This document shows, piece after piece, positions 17,401-24,733 of a DNA stretch of 36,732 nt (position 1 is the stretch's first letter; the number at the start of each line of letters is the position of its first letter). The stretch comes from Phycisphaerae bacterium (GTDB lineage Bacteria > Planctomycetota > Phycisphaerae > Phycisphaerales > Phycisphaeraceae): positions 1-36,732 of the forward strand of contig JAUHYI010000046.1 of assembly GCA_030426385.1 (NCBI GenBank), given 5' to 3'. The position numbers and the translations under genes were made by a program. The notes beneath the pieces were generated by a model. The model searched no databases. It saw nothing but the letters and a program-made list of their open reading frames with translations, and had not been told where the DNA came from.

Positions 17401-18525
17401 ATGCCTACCTTGAGCCCAACCACCTTCAATCTTGAAAACTGTGCGGACGCGCCAACTTACATGAAGTTGGCGCAAGAGCTCGAGCGATCACGGATCGGGC
17501 TTAAAAAACCCGTGCGATTGCCAACCGAAGTAAAGCTTGCCCAGAAGTATCAGGTAGCAAGAGACACTCTTCGGCGTGCGATGACGGTTCTCGAAGATCG
17601 AGGCGGTGTGACGCGACGACGGGGAGATGGTACGTACCTGCACCCGGTCCAAGCCATGCCTGCTTCGGTGAAGCATCGTTCGATCGGGTTCGTGCCGCCG
17701 TGGTGGGCGAAATCGCTCAACGCCTGGTATACCGCCACCGTGTTTGACGGGGTTTCCTCGTTTGCCGACGAACACCAATGTCACCTGAATATATTGAAGG
17801 CTGATCTCCACGACGACGACGCCGACGCCATGCTCGAAAAGGCAGCCGATCTGAATCTATGTGGTCTGATCTGGGTCCATCCTGTGCCCGAGCAGTTGCC
17901 GTTGTTGAAAGCGGTTTCCAAGCGTCTGCCCTGTGTGGTGGTCGGCCGTGATTATCGCGATGAGAATTTGCATTCGGTGTTGCCGGACTATCAAGAGGCT
18001 GCGAAATTGGTTGATGCCTGCGCGGTTCAGTTTGGACACCACAATTACTCCGTACTCGGACGAAGCTCAACCGACCCTTATAGCGAGAGTTGGATAAACG
18101 GCATTGAATCTGCTTGCGCTGCACGTGGATCGCATTTCAACGAAGCGTCTTACTACGTCAATGTCACGCCGTTCGGACGTGACGGTTTGGCTGACCTGCT
18201 TCTTGATCATCATCTGACGACGCCACACAGCGCTCAACTCATGCTTTTGACGTCGTCAAGCTATTTGGCTTTCTTGTTGGCGAACGAACGATTCCGCAAG
18301 CGGGTCGAAGACGGGCTCTCGCTGATCACATTCGACTATGGCGTTCAAGCGATGAATACCTATTGGCCAGGCATGTCTATCACGCACGTGAGTTGCGATT
18401 GGAATCGCATCGGCGCCAGAGCAGTGGAGGCGTTGGTTTCGATTCTTGAGGGACCCGAACCACCGCAGGCAATCCTCGAGCCGGTGCATTTGGTCGAAGG
18501 CCAAACAATGCGCCCTTACGCATGA
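17401..18525 (+). CDS. GntR-LacI chimeric transcription regulator (AraR-like layout)
   Basis: A 374-residue regulator. Residues about 17-81 are a GntR-type winged helix (APTYMKLAQELERS, RLPTEVKLAQKYQVARDTLR, then the wing GVTRRRGDGTYL). The remainder (from about 93) is a LacI/periplasmic-binding-type effector domain, ending with the typical ITHVSCDWNRIGARAVEAL segment. AraR of Bacillus subtilis has the same arrangement and responds to a sugar. It most likely represses this carbohydrate locus until a sugar or oligosaccharide binds. The frame is open to 17338 (TTG), but the ATG at 17401 gives a complete winged helix. No good ribosome site precedes it, and a promoter abuts it, so the start remains uncertain (a later ATG at 17461 would truncate the fold). 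It is divergent from paralogue A. Confidence 0.85.
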   Translation: MPTLSPTTFNLENCADAPTYMKLAQELERSRIGLKKPVRLPTEVKLAQKYQVARDTLRRAMTVLEDRGGVTRRRGDGTYLHPVQAMPASVKHRSIGFVPPWWAKSLNAWYTATVFDGVSSFADEHQCHLNILKADLHDDDADAMLEKAADLNLCGLIWVHPVPEQLPLLKAVSKRLPCVVVGRDYRDENLHSVLPDYQEAAKLVDACAVQFGHHNYSVLGRSSTDPYSESWINGIESACAARGSHFNEASYYVNVTPFGRDGLADLLLDHHLTTPHSAQLMLLTSSSYLAFLLANERFRKRVEDGLSLITFDYGVQAMNTYWPGMSITHVSCDWNRIGARAVEALVSILEGPEPPQAILEPVHLVEGQTMRPYA

Positions 18526-18535
18526 GCAGGCAAAT

Positions 18536-18589
18536 TAGTTGAAATTGAAATTAGTTAGATAGTTTCAAAAGCTAGTTGCGTAGGTAGTT
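18536..18589. repeat. Five direct TAGTT motifs in 54 bp
   Basis: TAGTT occurs at 18536, 18552, 18560, 18573 and 18585 in the AT-rich gap between the regulator and the DNRLRE-like gene. Spacings are 16, 8, 13 and 12 bases. They might be regulator half-sites or a decayed repeat. Confidence 0.4.
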
Positions 18590-18630
18590 TTAAAAAAGTT
18601 TTGCATAGTAAAAACGGGAACTCTCCCAAC

Positions 18631-18662
18631 AAAACGGCCGCGAGCCCAAACGGCGTTTTTGG
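18631..18662 (+). terminator. Hairpin AAAACGGCCG/CGGCGTTTTT after the regulator gene
   Basis: A stem pairing AAAAC(G)GCCG with CGGCGTTTT, with one bulged G, runs into a T tract. It lies between the regulator stop (18525) and the PEP-CTERM gene (18700) and could terminate regulator transcription or act as an attenuator in the leader of the following operon. Confidence 0.5.
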
Positions 18663-18699
18663 TTTCAATAATGGGCGAAAATAAGGATGGAGTTTAAAG

Positions 18700-19500
18700 A
18701 TGAAAACGAAACATATTGGAATGATTGCGGTGTTGGCAGCGGCTGGATTTGTAGGCTCAGCTCACGCGGCCACGGCTACATTTCAGCATGGCGTCGGTGG
18801 GTATAACAGTTCCGAGGACACCCAGTTATCGAGTGGGGCCAAGGCGGGGTACAACTATGGTGGACAAAACGCGTTGTTTGTTCAAGGGTCTGAAGCGAGT
18901 CCTGTTCATCAATCCTTGGTTAAGTTCGATGACATTTTTGGCGCAGGGTTGGGGCAAGTGCCAACCGGCCAAGCCATTACTAGCGCCTCGGTGAGCCTCT
19001 ACTATTACCACTCCCTGATTCCCGGTGGTGTGGAACGAAGTGTTCGCGCTCACGCGGTGTTGATCGATGTACCTAACTATGGCACGAAAGACGATGCCCC
19101 TGCTGCCGTCGGTGAGGCGTCATATTCTCAGCGTGAACAAGCGGTAAATGGCTGGGGAACGTCAAACACCGGTAATGCTGGTCCTATTTCCGGCGAAGAT
19201 TTTGTGGCTACCCCAGCGGGTTTAGTGACGTTTGTCCCGAACGATGACCTGGGAAGTTTTCTGACCATCGACATCACATCGCTTGCGCAAGATTGGTACG
19301 ACGGCACATTGCAAAACTACGGTTTGCTTATTCGTCCCGACGACCAGACGGCTGACCTTTTCCGCTCTGCTGAGGCGGGTACTTTGGGTGAGCGTCCGAT
19401 CCTCACGATCAATTACACGGGCGCAGCCATTCCCGAGCCAGCGTCACTGGCGATCCTTGGGTTGGCCAGTGGACTGATGCTTTGCGGGCGTCGCCGTTAA
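18700..19500 (+). CDS. Secreted DNRLRE-like PEP-CTERM protein
   Basis: A 266-residue exported protein with a signal peptide (1-23, ending SAHA), a beta-rich body resembling the DNRLRE/CBM96-like domain (VHQSLVKFDDIFGAG, ASVSLYYYHS, LTIDITSLAQDWYDG, NYGLLIRP, ERPILTINYTG) and a C-terminal sorting tail (245-266: PEPASLAILGLASG, then a short hydrophobic stretch and Arg-Arg-Arg). PEP-CTERM tails are cut and processed by exosortase, placing the protein on the cell surface or in the matrix. DNRLRE domains bind carbohydrate in known cases. A strong AAGGATGGAG lies just before the ATG. It heads a plus-strand gene run and is followed by a 10-bp hairpin that may lower transcription of later genes. Confidence 0.88.
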   Translation: MKTKHIGMIAVLAAAGFVGSAHAATATFQHGVGGYNSSEDTQLSSGAKAGYNYGGQNALFVQGSEASPVHQSLVKFDDIFGAGLGQVPTGQAITSASVSLYYYHSLIPGGVERSVRAHAVLIDVPNYGTKDDAPAAVGEASYSQREQAVNGWGTSNTGNAGPISGEDFVATPAGLVTFVPNDDLGSFLTIDITSLAQDWYDGTLQNYGLLIRPDDQTADLFRSAEAGTLGERPILTINYTGAAIPEPASLAILGLASGLMLCGRRR

Positions 19501-19521
19501 GACTGCTAATAAAAAATTACT

Positions 19522-19547
19522 GTGACGGGTCTTACTCGGCCCGTCAC
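19522..19547 (+). terminator. Strong 10-bp hairpin after the PEP-CTERM gene
   Basis: GTGACGGGTC pairs with GGCCCGTCAC (one T-G wobble) around a 6-base loop, 21 bases after the stop. The T-tract is weak (GGCTTTGATT), so it may be a leaky terminator or an mRNA 3'-end stabiliser between the first and second genes of the run. Confidence 0.55.
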
Positions 19548-19608
19548 GGCTTTGATTCATCTCGCCACGACGGCGCGCATATTGGCTTTGGAAAGATACG
19601 GTTGACGC

Positions 19609-20895
19609 ATGCGAACACTGGACGATCTGATTACAAGTTTGGACGGCCTCAAGGCGGCCTGTTTGTATGGGGGGCGCTGGCTGACGGATGTCTGTCAAGT
19701 TGCCACGGAAGACCTTCGGAATAATGAGAACCCGCGCGGGCTCCAGCATCAATACTGGAAAGGCGCCTGTCGCGGAGATTACACGACCGCGACTCGGCAA
19801 TGGAGCTTTTTCTGTCCCGTGTGGCATACCGGGCAGGCGATCACAGCCCTTGTCAGATTGCATCAACTAACCGGCGACGCCAAGTGGCTTGCTGCGGCCG
19901 AAAGCGGCGCGGGCTTCATTCTGAACAACCGATTAACCGAGTGCGACGACGCGGGTTTGCTACTGGCTTACGAAGATCATCCCGACAAAGTTAACGTCAG
20001 TGCTGTGGTGGAAGCTTTGGATGGGCTGTTCGAATTGGGTGACGCGTGTTCTGATCCGAGCTACACACGCGCGGCATTGGCGGCGGCCAAGTGGTGTCAC
20101 GATCGTGCTTGGATTCGAGGCCAAGGCTTGATCCGAGACCTCTACGATCCCCAGGAAAAGCATTTTATCGATCGGCCTTATGTTTCCAAAGATGACGGGC
20201 CCGGACGTCCTTTGGTGGATGATTCGGTTTGGTTTACCGCGTATCAACATAGCGATGATTCGCAGTACCGTGAAATGTTCTATGAAATACTCGACCACTT
20301 GATCGAGAACGAACGGCCCGCAGGAAACTGGGTGGACTACGGTCCGTGTCATCCGGAACAAGGGTGGTGCCACCCGCGCCACGCTTACTGGTGGGGGCGT
20401 CCGATGTTGACCGCTTGGCGTGACACCGGCGAACAACGATGGCTGGACACCGCCATCCGTGCGGGTCGCTGGTATCTCAAAGCTCAGCGCATCGACGGCG
20501 GGATGTTTCGCGATACCGATCTCCACTTTAATACACCCAGCTTCGGTCACGCCACGAGCGGCACGCTGTGCGCCGGGTTGCTGTGGTTGGATTTGTTTGA
20601 TGCCACCCAGGACCCTTGTTGGCTCGAGCCGATCCAACGTGCGGTGCGTTTCGCCATGACGATGCAGTTCACTGCTCCAGAAGACCCGCAACTGTCAGGC
20701 AGCATCATCGAACAAGTTTTGCCGCCTGATGGCACGGACAGGAGTCTGTATGTCGTGCGTGACGTGGGGACAATTTTCTTCGTGCAAATGGCAACCGCAC
20801 TGCTATTGCGATTTCAAAGTGATGCGGGACGCAGTTCTGTTCTGCCGAAAACCCATGTGTCACCGTTATTGCCGCAAAGCGTAAGTCGCTCATAA
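19609..20895 (+). CDS. Six-hairpin (alpha/alpha)6-barrel glycosidase-like protein, cytoplasmic
   Basis: A 428-residue protein with repeated helical hairpins of the six-hairpin glycosidase superfamily: FFCPVWHTGQAITALVRLHQ (68-87), NVSAVVEALDGLFEL, RPLVDDSVWFTAYQ (200-213), the aromatic HAYWWGRPMLTAWRDTG and AIRAGRWYLKAQRIDGGMF. Families with this fold include GH88/GH105 unsaturated uronyl hydrolases, GH127 and N-acylglucosamine epimerases. The paired Asp in VDDSVW could be catalytic, but I cannot assign the family. No signal peptide is present, so the substrate should be an imported oligosaccharide. No strong ribosome site precedes the ATG. It ends 28 bases before the pseudopilin gene. Confidence 0.78.
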   Translation: MRTLDDLITSLDGLKAACLYGGRWLTDVCQVATEDLRNNENPRGLQHQYWKGACRGDYTTATRQWSFFCPVWHTGQAITALVRLHQLTGDAKWLAAAESGAGFILNNRLTECDDAGLLLAYEDHPDKVNVSAVVEALDGLFELGDACSDPSYTRAALAAAKWCHDRAWIRGQGLIRDLYDPQEKHFIDRPYVSKDDGPGRPLVDDSVWFTAYQHSDDSQYREMFYEILDHLIENERPAGNWVDYGPCHPEQGWCHPRHAYWWGRPMLTAWRDTGEQRWLDTAIRAGRWYLKAQRIDGGMFRDTDLHFNTPSFGHATSGTLCAGLLWLDLFDATQDPCWLEPIQRAVRFAMTMQFTAPEDPQLSGSIIEQVLPPDGTDRSLYVVRDVGTIFFVQMATALLLRFQSDAGRSSVLPKTHVSPLLPQSVSRS

Positions 20896-20923
20896 TAATT
20901 TGTAATCGGGAAAGGATAGACCG

Positions 20924-21622
20924 ATGGATCATGACACGAATAGGCGTGGCGCTCTCCGATGCCGTATGGCTGGGCGAGGTTTTACGCTGATCGAATTATT
21001 GGTGGTGATCTCGATTATCGCGTTGTTGATAGCGGTGCTGTTGCCAGTTCTCAAATCCGCGCGTGAGGCAGCAAAAGATATGCTCTGCGCCGCAAACCTT
21101 CGACAAATCGGCATTGCAATGCATGCTTATACCGTGGACAACGATTCCACACTGCCACCCGGATTCGGCAGTGAGATGACCACGGGGAGTAATTGGGATA
21201 ATAATCAGTTTTGGATAAGTTGTCTTGGGTCCTATGTTAATCGTCCACCCACGATTGCAGGCACACTTGAGAGTGGCGTTTTTGACTGCCCATCGACAGA
21301 GCTCACAACGTATTCCGAGTTTGCGATGCCGCACAAACTGAGTACCACCACGTTATTTTTTCCAGATAACTGGCGCCAGATCGATTCGTTTGAAGACAGC
21401 CCTTCCATTATTATCATGGCATTGGATTATTATTTTGCGACCCCAGTGGCGGATTGGTGGATTCCTGCGTCCGGCCCCATTCGCAGCGACATCGATACGA
21501 GACGAACTTTGCGGCACGGCGGGGGCTTGACTGATAACTTCCTGTTCCTTGATGGACACGGCAAACCTCTGGCAGACCGCGAAGACGACTTTACTTATGG
21601 AACTTACCCCGACTACTACTAA
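20924..21622 (+). CDS. Type II-secretion-like pseudopilin (prepilin N-terminal motif)
   Basis: A 232-residue pseudopilin. After a 19-residue Arg-rich leader comes the prepilin peptidase site [10 protein letters not shown] and a long hydrophobic helix, then the segment [15 protein letters not shown] typical of the large pseudopilin family of planctomycetes and Lentisphaerae. The C-terminal part ends with the usual [12 protein letters not shown] motif. Such proteins occur in many copies per genome next to secreted enzyme genes; their assembly role is unclear. AAAGGAT lies 8 bases before the ATG. It sits 28 bases after the six-hairpin gene in the same orientation, suggesting that it serves export or surface display of this locus's secreted enzymes. 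Confidence 0.88.
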   Translation: MDHDTNRRGALRCRMAGRGFTLIELLVVISIIALLIAVLLPVLKSAREAAKDMLCAANLRQIGIAMHAYTVDNDSTLPPGFGSEMTTGSNWDNNQFWISCLGSYVNRPPTIAGTLESGVFDCPSTELTTYSEFAMPHKLSTTTLFFPDNWRQIDSFEDSPSIIIMALDYYFATPVADWWIPASGPIRSDIDTRRTLRHGGGLTDNFLFLDGHGKPLADREDDFTYGTYPDYY

Positions 21623-21673
21623 GTTTATGCACGCCCTGCGTACTTTCTACGAAGTGCTCTCCATGTATTCCTA

Positions 21674-21701
21674 TGTACATATCCGTACAGCCGATGTACG
21701 G
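21674..21701. promoter_or_regulatory. GTAC-containing inverted repeats upstream of paralogue B
   Basis: CCGTACA (21683-21689) and TGTACGG (21695-21701) form a perfect 7-bp inverted repeat with a 5-base spacer. A nearby TGTACAT (21674-21680) forms a second pair, TGTAC-N6-GTACA, with the first arm. AraR, a regulator of the same architecture as the one at 17401, binds GTAC-centred palindromes, so this is a candidate operator, 39 bases before the gene at 21740. Confidence 0.4.
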
Positions 21702-21739
21702 CCTAAATACTTTCCTTATACTCGTGAAAGTTTCCAATA

Positions 21740-23161
21740 ATGCGTGTCGATTTGACAATTCTCAAATGTGCGATGGCGATCCTTGCCGTCTTCCTCTTCG
21801 ACAACATGGCGATGGCTGACCGTCCGGCTGACTTCGGTCAGCAATGGGTTCGATCCAACCCGCTGACTATTTCTGCGTTGGCACAAGACCCCACGCTCAT
21901 GGATGGCGATCTGTACACTGGGGCGGGACTCAACACATTCCTGGCCTGGAAACGGCCCGATCAGTTGTTGCCCACCGCCGTCGCTGAGGACCTGCCTTGG
22001 CATTTTGCGGTCAATGAATCTGTACTCACGCCGGAGGTGATGAACGAGATCACGACGAGTTATGAAAACTATCCCGGCAACACCGGGTGGTTGATCCGCG
22101 ACGAGCCTCGTCGACTGGATATGGAAAATGTGGCAGAGCTCACCGATTGGGTCAAGCAACAGTATCCCGATTCACTGGCATACACCAATGCCTTTCCTAT
22201 CGGTGCCGATGCGACCGAGTACTACGGCGACAACTCGAACCCAAGCTATGGTTACAGCGACTACCTCAATGACATCATGACCATCATCAGGCCCGATGTG
22301 TTGGCCTATGATCTATATCCACTGGGTATTGGTGGAGGGCCCGGTCAATCGGGTTTTTTCTATCTGAACATGATGGCGGTACGCGAGGTTGCACAAACGC
22401 ACGAGGTGCCGTACTGGTCGTTTGTTCAGTCTTACGAAAAACTCGACACACCCGATCGGCGATTGCCTAGCGATTCGGACCTGCGTTTCATGATGTTTTC
22501 GCACCTGGCTGCGGGCTACACCGGCTTCCATTATTTTGGTTACGACCCCGGTTGGCCTGGCCTGGTGGATCATAGTGGTAACCCCACCTCGGCACACGTC
22601 GTCGCCGGGCCTGTGAATGCGGAGGTCGCTCTGGTCGGCCATGCTATGCGTGCGTTAGAAAGCACCGATGTTCGCTACATTACCAACACCGGAAACACGA
22701 CGCCCAGCGGTATTTCCAATTGGAGCATCGGCGCGGGTGGCGATCCGTTTATCAATCACCTTGCTGTCGATACCAATCCTATTTACGGCGATAGCTTCGG
22801 GGCCTACAAAGACGGCATGATCGGGTTCTTCACCGATGACAATGGTGAGCGATTTTTTATGGTCACGAATGTCTATCACGATGAAGATCTCACTGCCGAA
22901 GAAGCCTTGCTGCACTTCGAGATTCGTTTCGACCCGTCGATCACTGAGATCCTGATGTTGGACAACCACACTGGCGAAACGGTGGTCCTGACTTTCGACG
23001 TGTCCAACACGTTGCGCATCGCGATTCCCGGTGGCACAGGTTATCTGTTCAAGTACAACACGGGGGTTGGCTTTCCTGCCATTCCCGAACCAGCCACCGC
23101 GGTCCTGTTCTCCATCGGAGCGGCGGCCCTTGCTTTTGGGAGAAAGTCGCGATGTCACTGA
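21740..23161 (+). CDS. Secreted TIM-barrel glycoside-hydrolase-like protein with PEP-CTERM tail (paralogue B)
   Basis: A 473-residue exported protein with a signal peptide (1-26, ending MAMA) and mature start DRPADFGQQWV. It shares long blocks with the secreted protein at 15875-17191: QWV-S-P-TI, YPG--G-LI-DEP (candidate acid/base Glu122), QQYPD-LAY-NA-PIG-DA-EY-GD, YSDY and SDLR----S-L--GYTG. A PEP-CTERM sorting tail (449-473) is added, with a hydrophobic stretch and the end GRKSRCH, so it is probably anchored or processed by exosortase. The final 10 bases overlap the SGNH gene. The ribosome site is weak. It is likely a surface-bound glycan hydrolase of an unassigned clan GH-A type family. 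Confidence 0.82.
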   Translation: MRVDLTILKCAMAILAVFLFDNMAMADRPADFGQQWVRSNPLTISALAQDPTLMDGDLYTGAGLNTFLAWKRPDQLLPTAVAEDLPWHFAVNESVLTPEVMNEITTSYENYPGNTGWLIRDEPRRLDMENVAELTDWVKQQYPDSLAYTNAFPIGADATEYYGDNSNPSYGYSDYLNDIMTIIRPDVLAYDLYPLGIGGGPGQSGFFYLNMMAVREVAQTHEVPYWSFVQSYEKLDTPDRRLPSDSDLRFMMFSHLAAGYTGFHYFGYDPGWPGLVDHSGNPTSAHVVAGPVNAEVALVGHAMRALESTDVRYITNTGNTTPSGISNWSIGAGGDPFINHLAVDTNPIYGDSFGAYKDGMIGFFTDDNGERFFMVTNVYHDEDLTAEEALLHFEIRFDPSITEILMLDNHTGETVVLTFDVSNTLRIAIPGGTGYLFKYNTGVGFPAIPEPATAVLFSIGAAALAFGRKSRCH

Positions 23162-23790
23162 AGCAAGACGCTCCTGTTCGATTGCTCCTGTTGGGCGACT
23201 CAATTCGACGGTCATATCAACCTGCCGTTACCGATGCTGGCAGTGTCGGCAATGCTTTTGATGTTGTTGGGATGCCTCTTGATATTAATTGCGGTGACAC
23301 ATGCAGGACCTTGCGGCTAGTGGAATCGTTGGACACGCAACTGAAGCCCACATGCATTCATTGGAACAACGGCCTGCATGACGTCAAGCGATGTGTGGAA
23401 TCAGGTTTGTGCCTGGTTCCTTTGGAAGAATACCAACAAAATATTCGTCGTTTGCTCGAAACGTTTCAGAATATTTGCGGTGATCATGTGATCTGGTGTC
23501 GCACAACGCCAGTGATCGAGTCACGCCACAATAACGGACGTGCGTACACCCGCCTCAATCAGGACATCAATCTTTACAACGCCGCGGCCGACGCGATCAT
23601 GCATAAGGCAGGGGTGTTCATCCACGATTTGCACAAAGTTCTCAAGGAACAAGTGGACGAGAACATTTGCGGAGACGGCGTCCATTTGACTGACGCGGGT
23701 ATTCGGTTGGCAGCTGAGTCAGTTGTGAAACACGTGCAACATTATCAGCCGACTTCCCACGGTTCGTCTGTCACGGTGGCAAATAAATAA
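23152..23790 (+). CDS. SGNH/GDSL-type hydrolase, probable carbohydrate esterase
   Basis: A 212-residue SGNH hydrolase. Block I is LLLLGDSIRR (nucleophile Ser17), the oxyanion Asn is in HWNNGLHD (Asn73, 70-77), and block V is DGVHLTDAG (175-183, with catalytic Asp175 and His178). A clear block II Gly is less certain. No signal peptide is present, so it appears cytoplasmic. Its place inside the operon suggests removal of acetyl or other ester groups from imported sugars. The start overlaps the stop of the PEP-CTERM paralogue by 10 bases, indicating translational coupling. The exact ester substrate is not evident. Confidence 0.87.
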   Translation: MSLKQDAPVRLLLLGDSIRRSYQPAVTDAGSVGNAFDVVGMPLDINCGDTCRTLRLVESLDTQLKPTCIHWNNGLHDVKRCVESGLCLVPLEEYQQNIRRLLETFQNICGDHVIWCRTTPVIESRHNNGRAYTRLNQDINLYNAAADAIMHKAGVFIHDLHKVLKEQVDENICGDGVHLTDAGIRLAAESVVKHVQHYQPTSHGSSVTVANK

Positions 23791-23854
23791 TTCAACACGC
23801 GATGGCTATGCGCGTAACTTTAACGACTCACATTATCCATAGCCTTATCACGCC

Positions 23855-24634
23855 ATGCTTCATAAAAACTTCCACTACAACACTTCCGATCATAAACATT
23901 ACCTGACACATGGCTATCGTTTGATGCCTGAGTTTTTGAGCCTTGCGGGTCTTGATCGTTGTCGGCAAGAGCTCGATCACATGCTCAATAAAAAGCGTCA
24001 TCCCGACATTCCTCCCGATCAGGTTATTGCGGCACACCAACAAGAACCATGGATGTGGGAGCTGGCGACCCAGCCGGCTTTACTCGATATGGTAGAGACG
24101 CAATGTGGCCCGAACATCGCGCTGTGGTCGTCTCACTTGGTCTGTAAACCGCCCCATTCGGGCGTTTCGGTTCCTTGGCATCAGGATGCGCCATATTGGG
24201 AAATCACCGGCAAGCTGCCGGGCGCTATCTGGATCGCTTTTGATGACATCGATGCGGAAAACGGCGGGATGTGTATTCTTCCTGGTTGGCATAATAAAGG
24301 CGAGCTGGCTCGACGTAAGACTGGTGAGTCGCTGTTTACCGATGAGATCGAACCCTCGGTTTTAGGGGTGGACATTGAAAGCCGCATGGTACAGTACACG
24401 TTGCCGGCTGGAGGCATGGCCACGCATGACACGATGATTCCGCACACGTCTGAGCCGAATCGATCGGATCGTTGGCGGCGCGTATTAGTCTTGCGATACG
24501 TCTCTGCCGATGGACAGGTTGGGCCTAAGACGTATCGCGATTACCGCACGGGTGAACCTTTCGAACGCGAAATGTTTTTGGTTCGCGGAAGCGATCCAAC
24601 CTGCAGAAACCTGGCAACCACGCCGTTCTCATAA
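23855..24634 (+). CDS. PhyH-type Fe(II)/2-oxoglutarate dioxygenase (copy 1)
   Basis: A 259-residue non-haem iron oxygenase of the phytanoyl-CoA dioxygenase family. Iron ligands: His109 and Asp111 in VPWHQDAPYW, and the distal His197 in IPHTSEPN. The Arg-rich DRWRRVLVLRY (206-215) supplies the 2-oxoglutarate-binding Arg. The central segment AIWIAFDDIDAENGGMCILPGWH is typical of the family. Bacterial members hydroxylate, epimerise or demethylate diverse small molecules, and the substrate here is unknown. No clear ribosome site; a later ATG at 23924 would remove a conserved N-terminal segment. An inverted repeat GGCTATG/CATAGCC (23804-23810, 23838-23844) flanks the upstream gap. It belongs to the same run as the SGNH gene. 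Confidence 0.88.
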   Translation: MLHKNFHYNTSDHKHYLTHGYRLMPEFLSLAGLDRCRQELDHMLNKKRHPDIPPDQVIAAHQQEPWMWELATQPALLDMVETQCGPNIALWSSHLVCKPPHSGVSVPWHQDAPYWEITGKLPGAIWIAFDDIDAENGGMCILPGWHNKGELARRKTGESLFTDEIEPSVLGVDIESRMVQYTLPAGGMATHDTMIPHTSEPNRSDRWRRVLVLRYVSADGQVGPKTYRDYRTGEPFEREMFLVRGSDPTCRNLATTPFS

Positions 24635-24643
24635 ATCGTCACA

Positions 24644-24733
24644 ATGACTCCTGCGAATCGGTCATGGCTGAATTGCCTCTTGGATGACACCTTGGGCGAT
24701 CTCTTGAAAGACAGGGTAGAAGATCATGCCTAA
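24644..24733 (+). CDS. Possible 29-residue leader peptide overlapping the next start
   Basis: An ATG at 24644 opens a 29-codon frame ending RVEDHA and overlapping the first 8 bases of the gene at 24726. The peptide is Leu/Asp-rich. No ribosome site is seen, so it may be a chance frame, a decayed N-terminus or a coupling leader. Confidence 0.2.
   Translation: MTPANRSWLNCLLDDTLGDLLKDRVEDHA

Noticed and set aside
19960..20691. A 243-codon minus-strand frame opposite the six-hairpin gene
   Set aside because: It is antisense to a gene with the expected helical hairpin pattern and has no family features.
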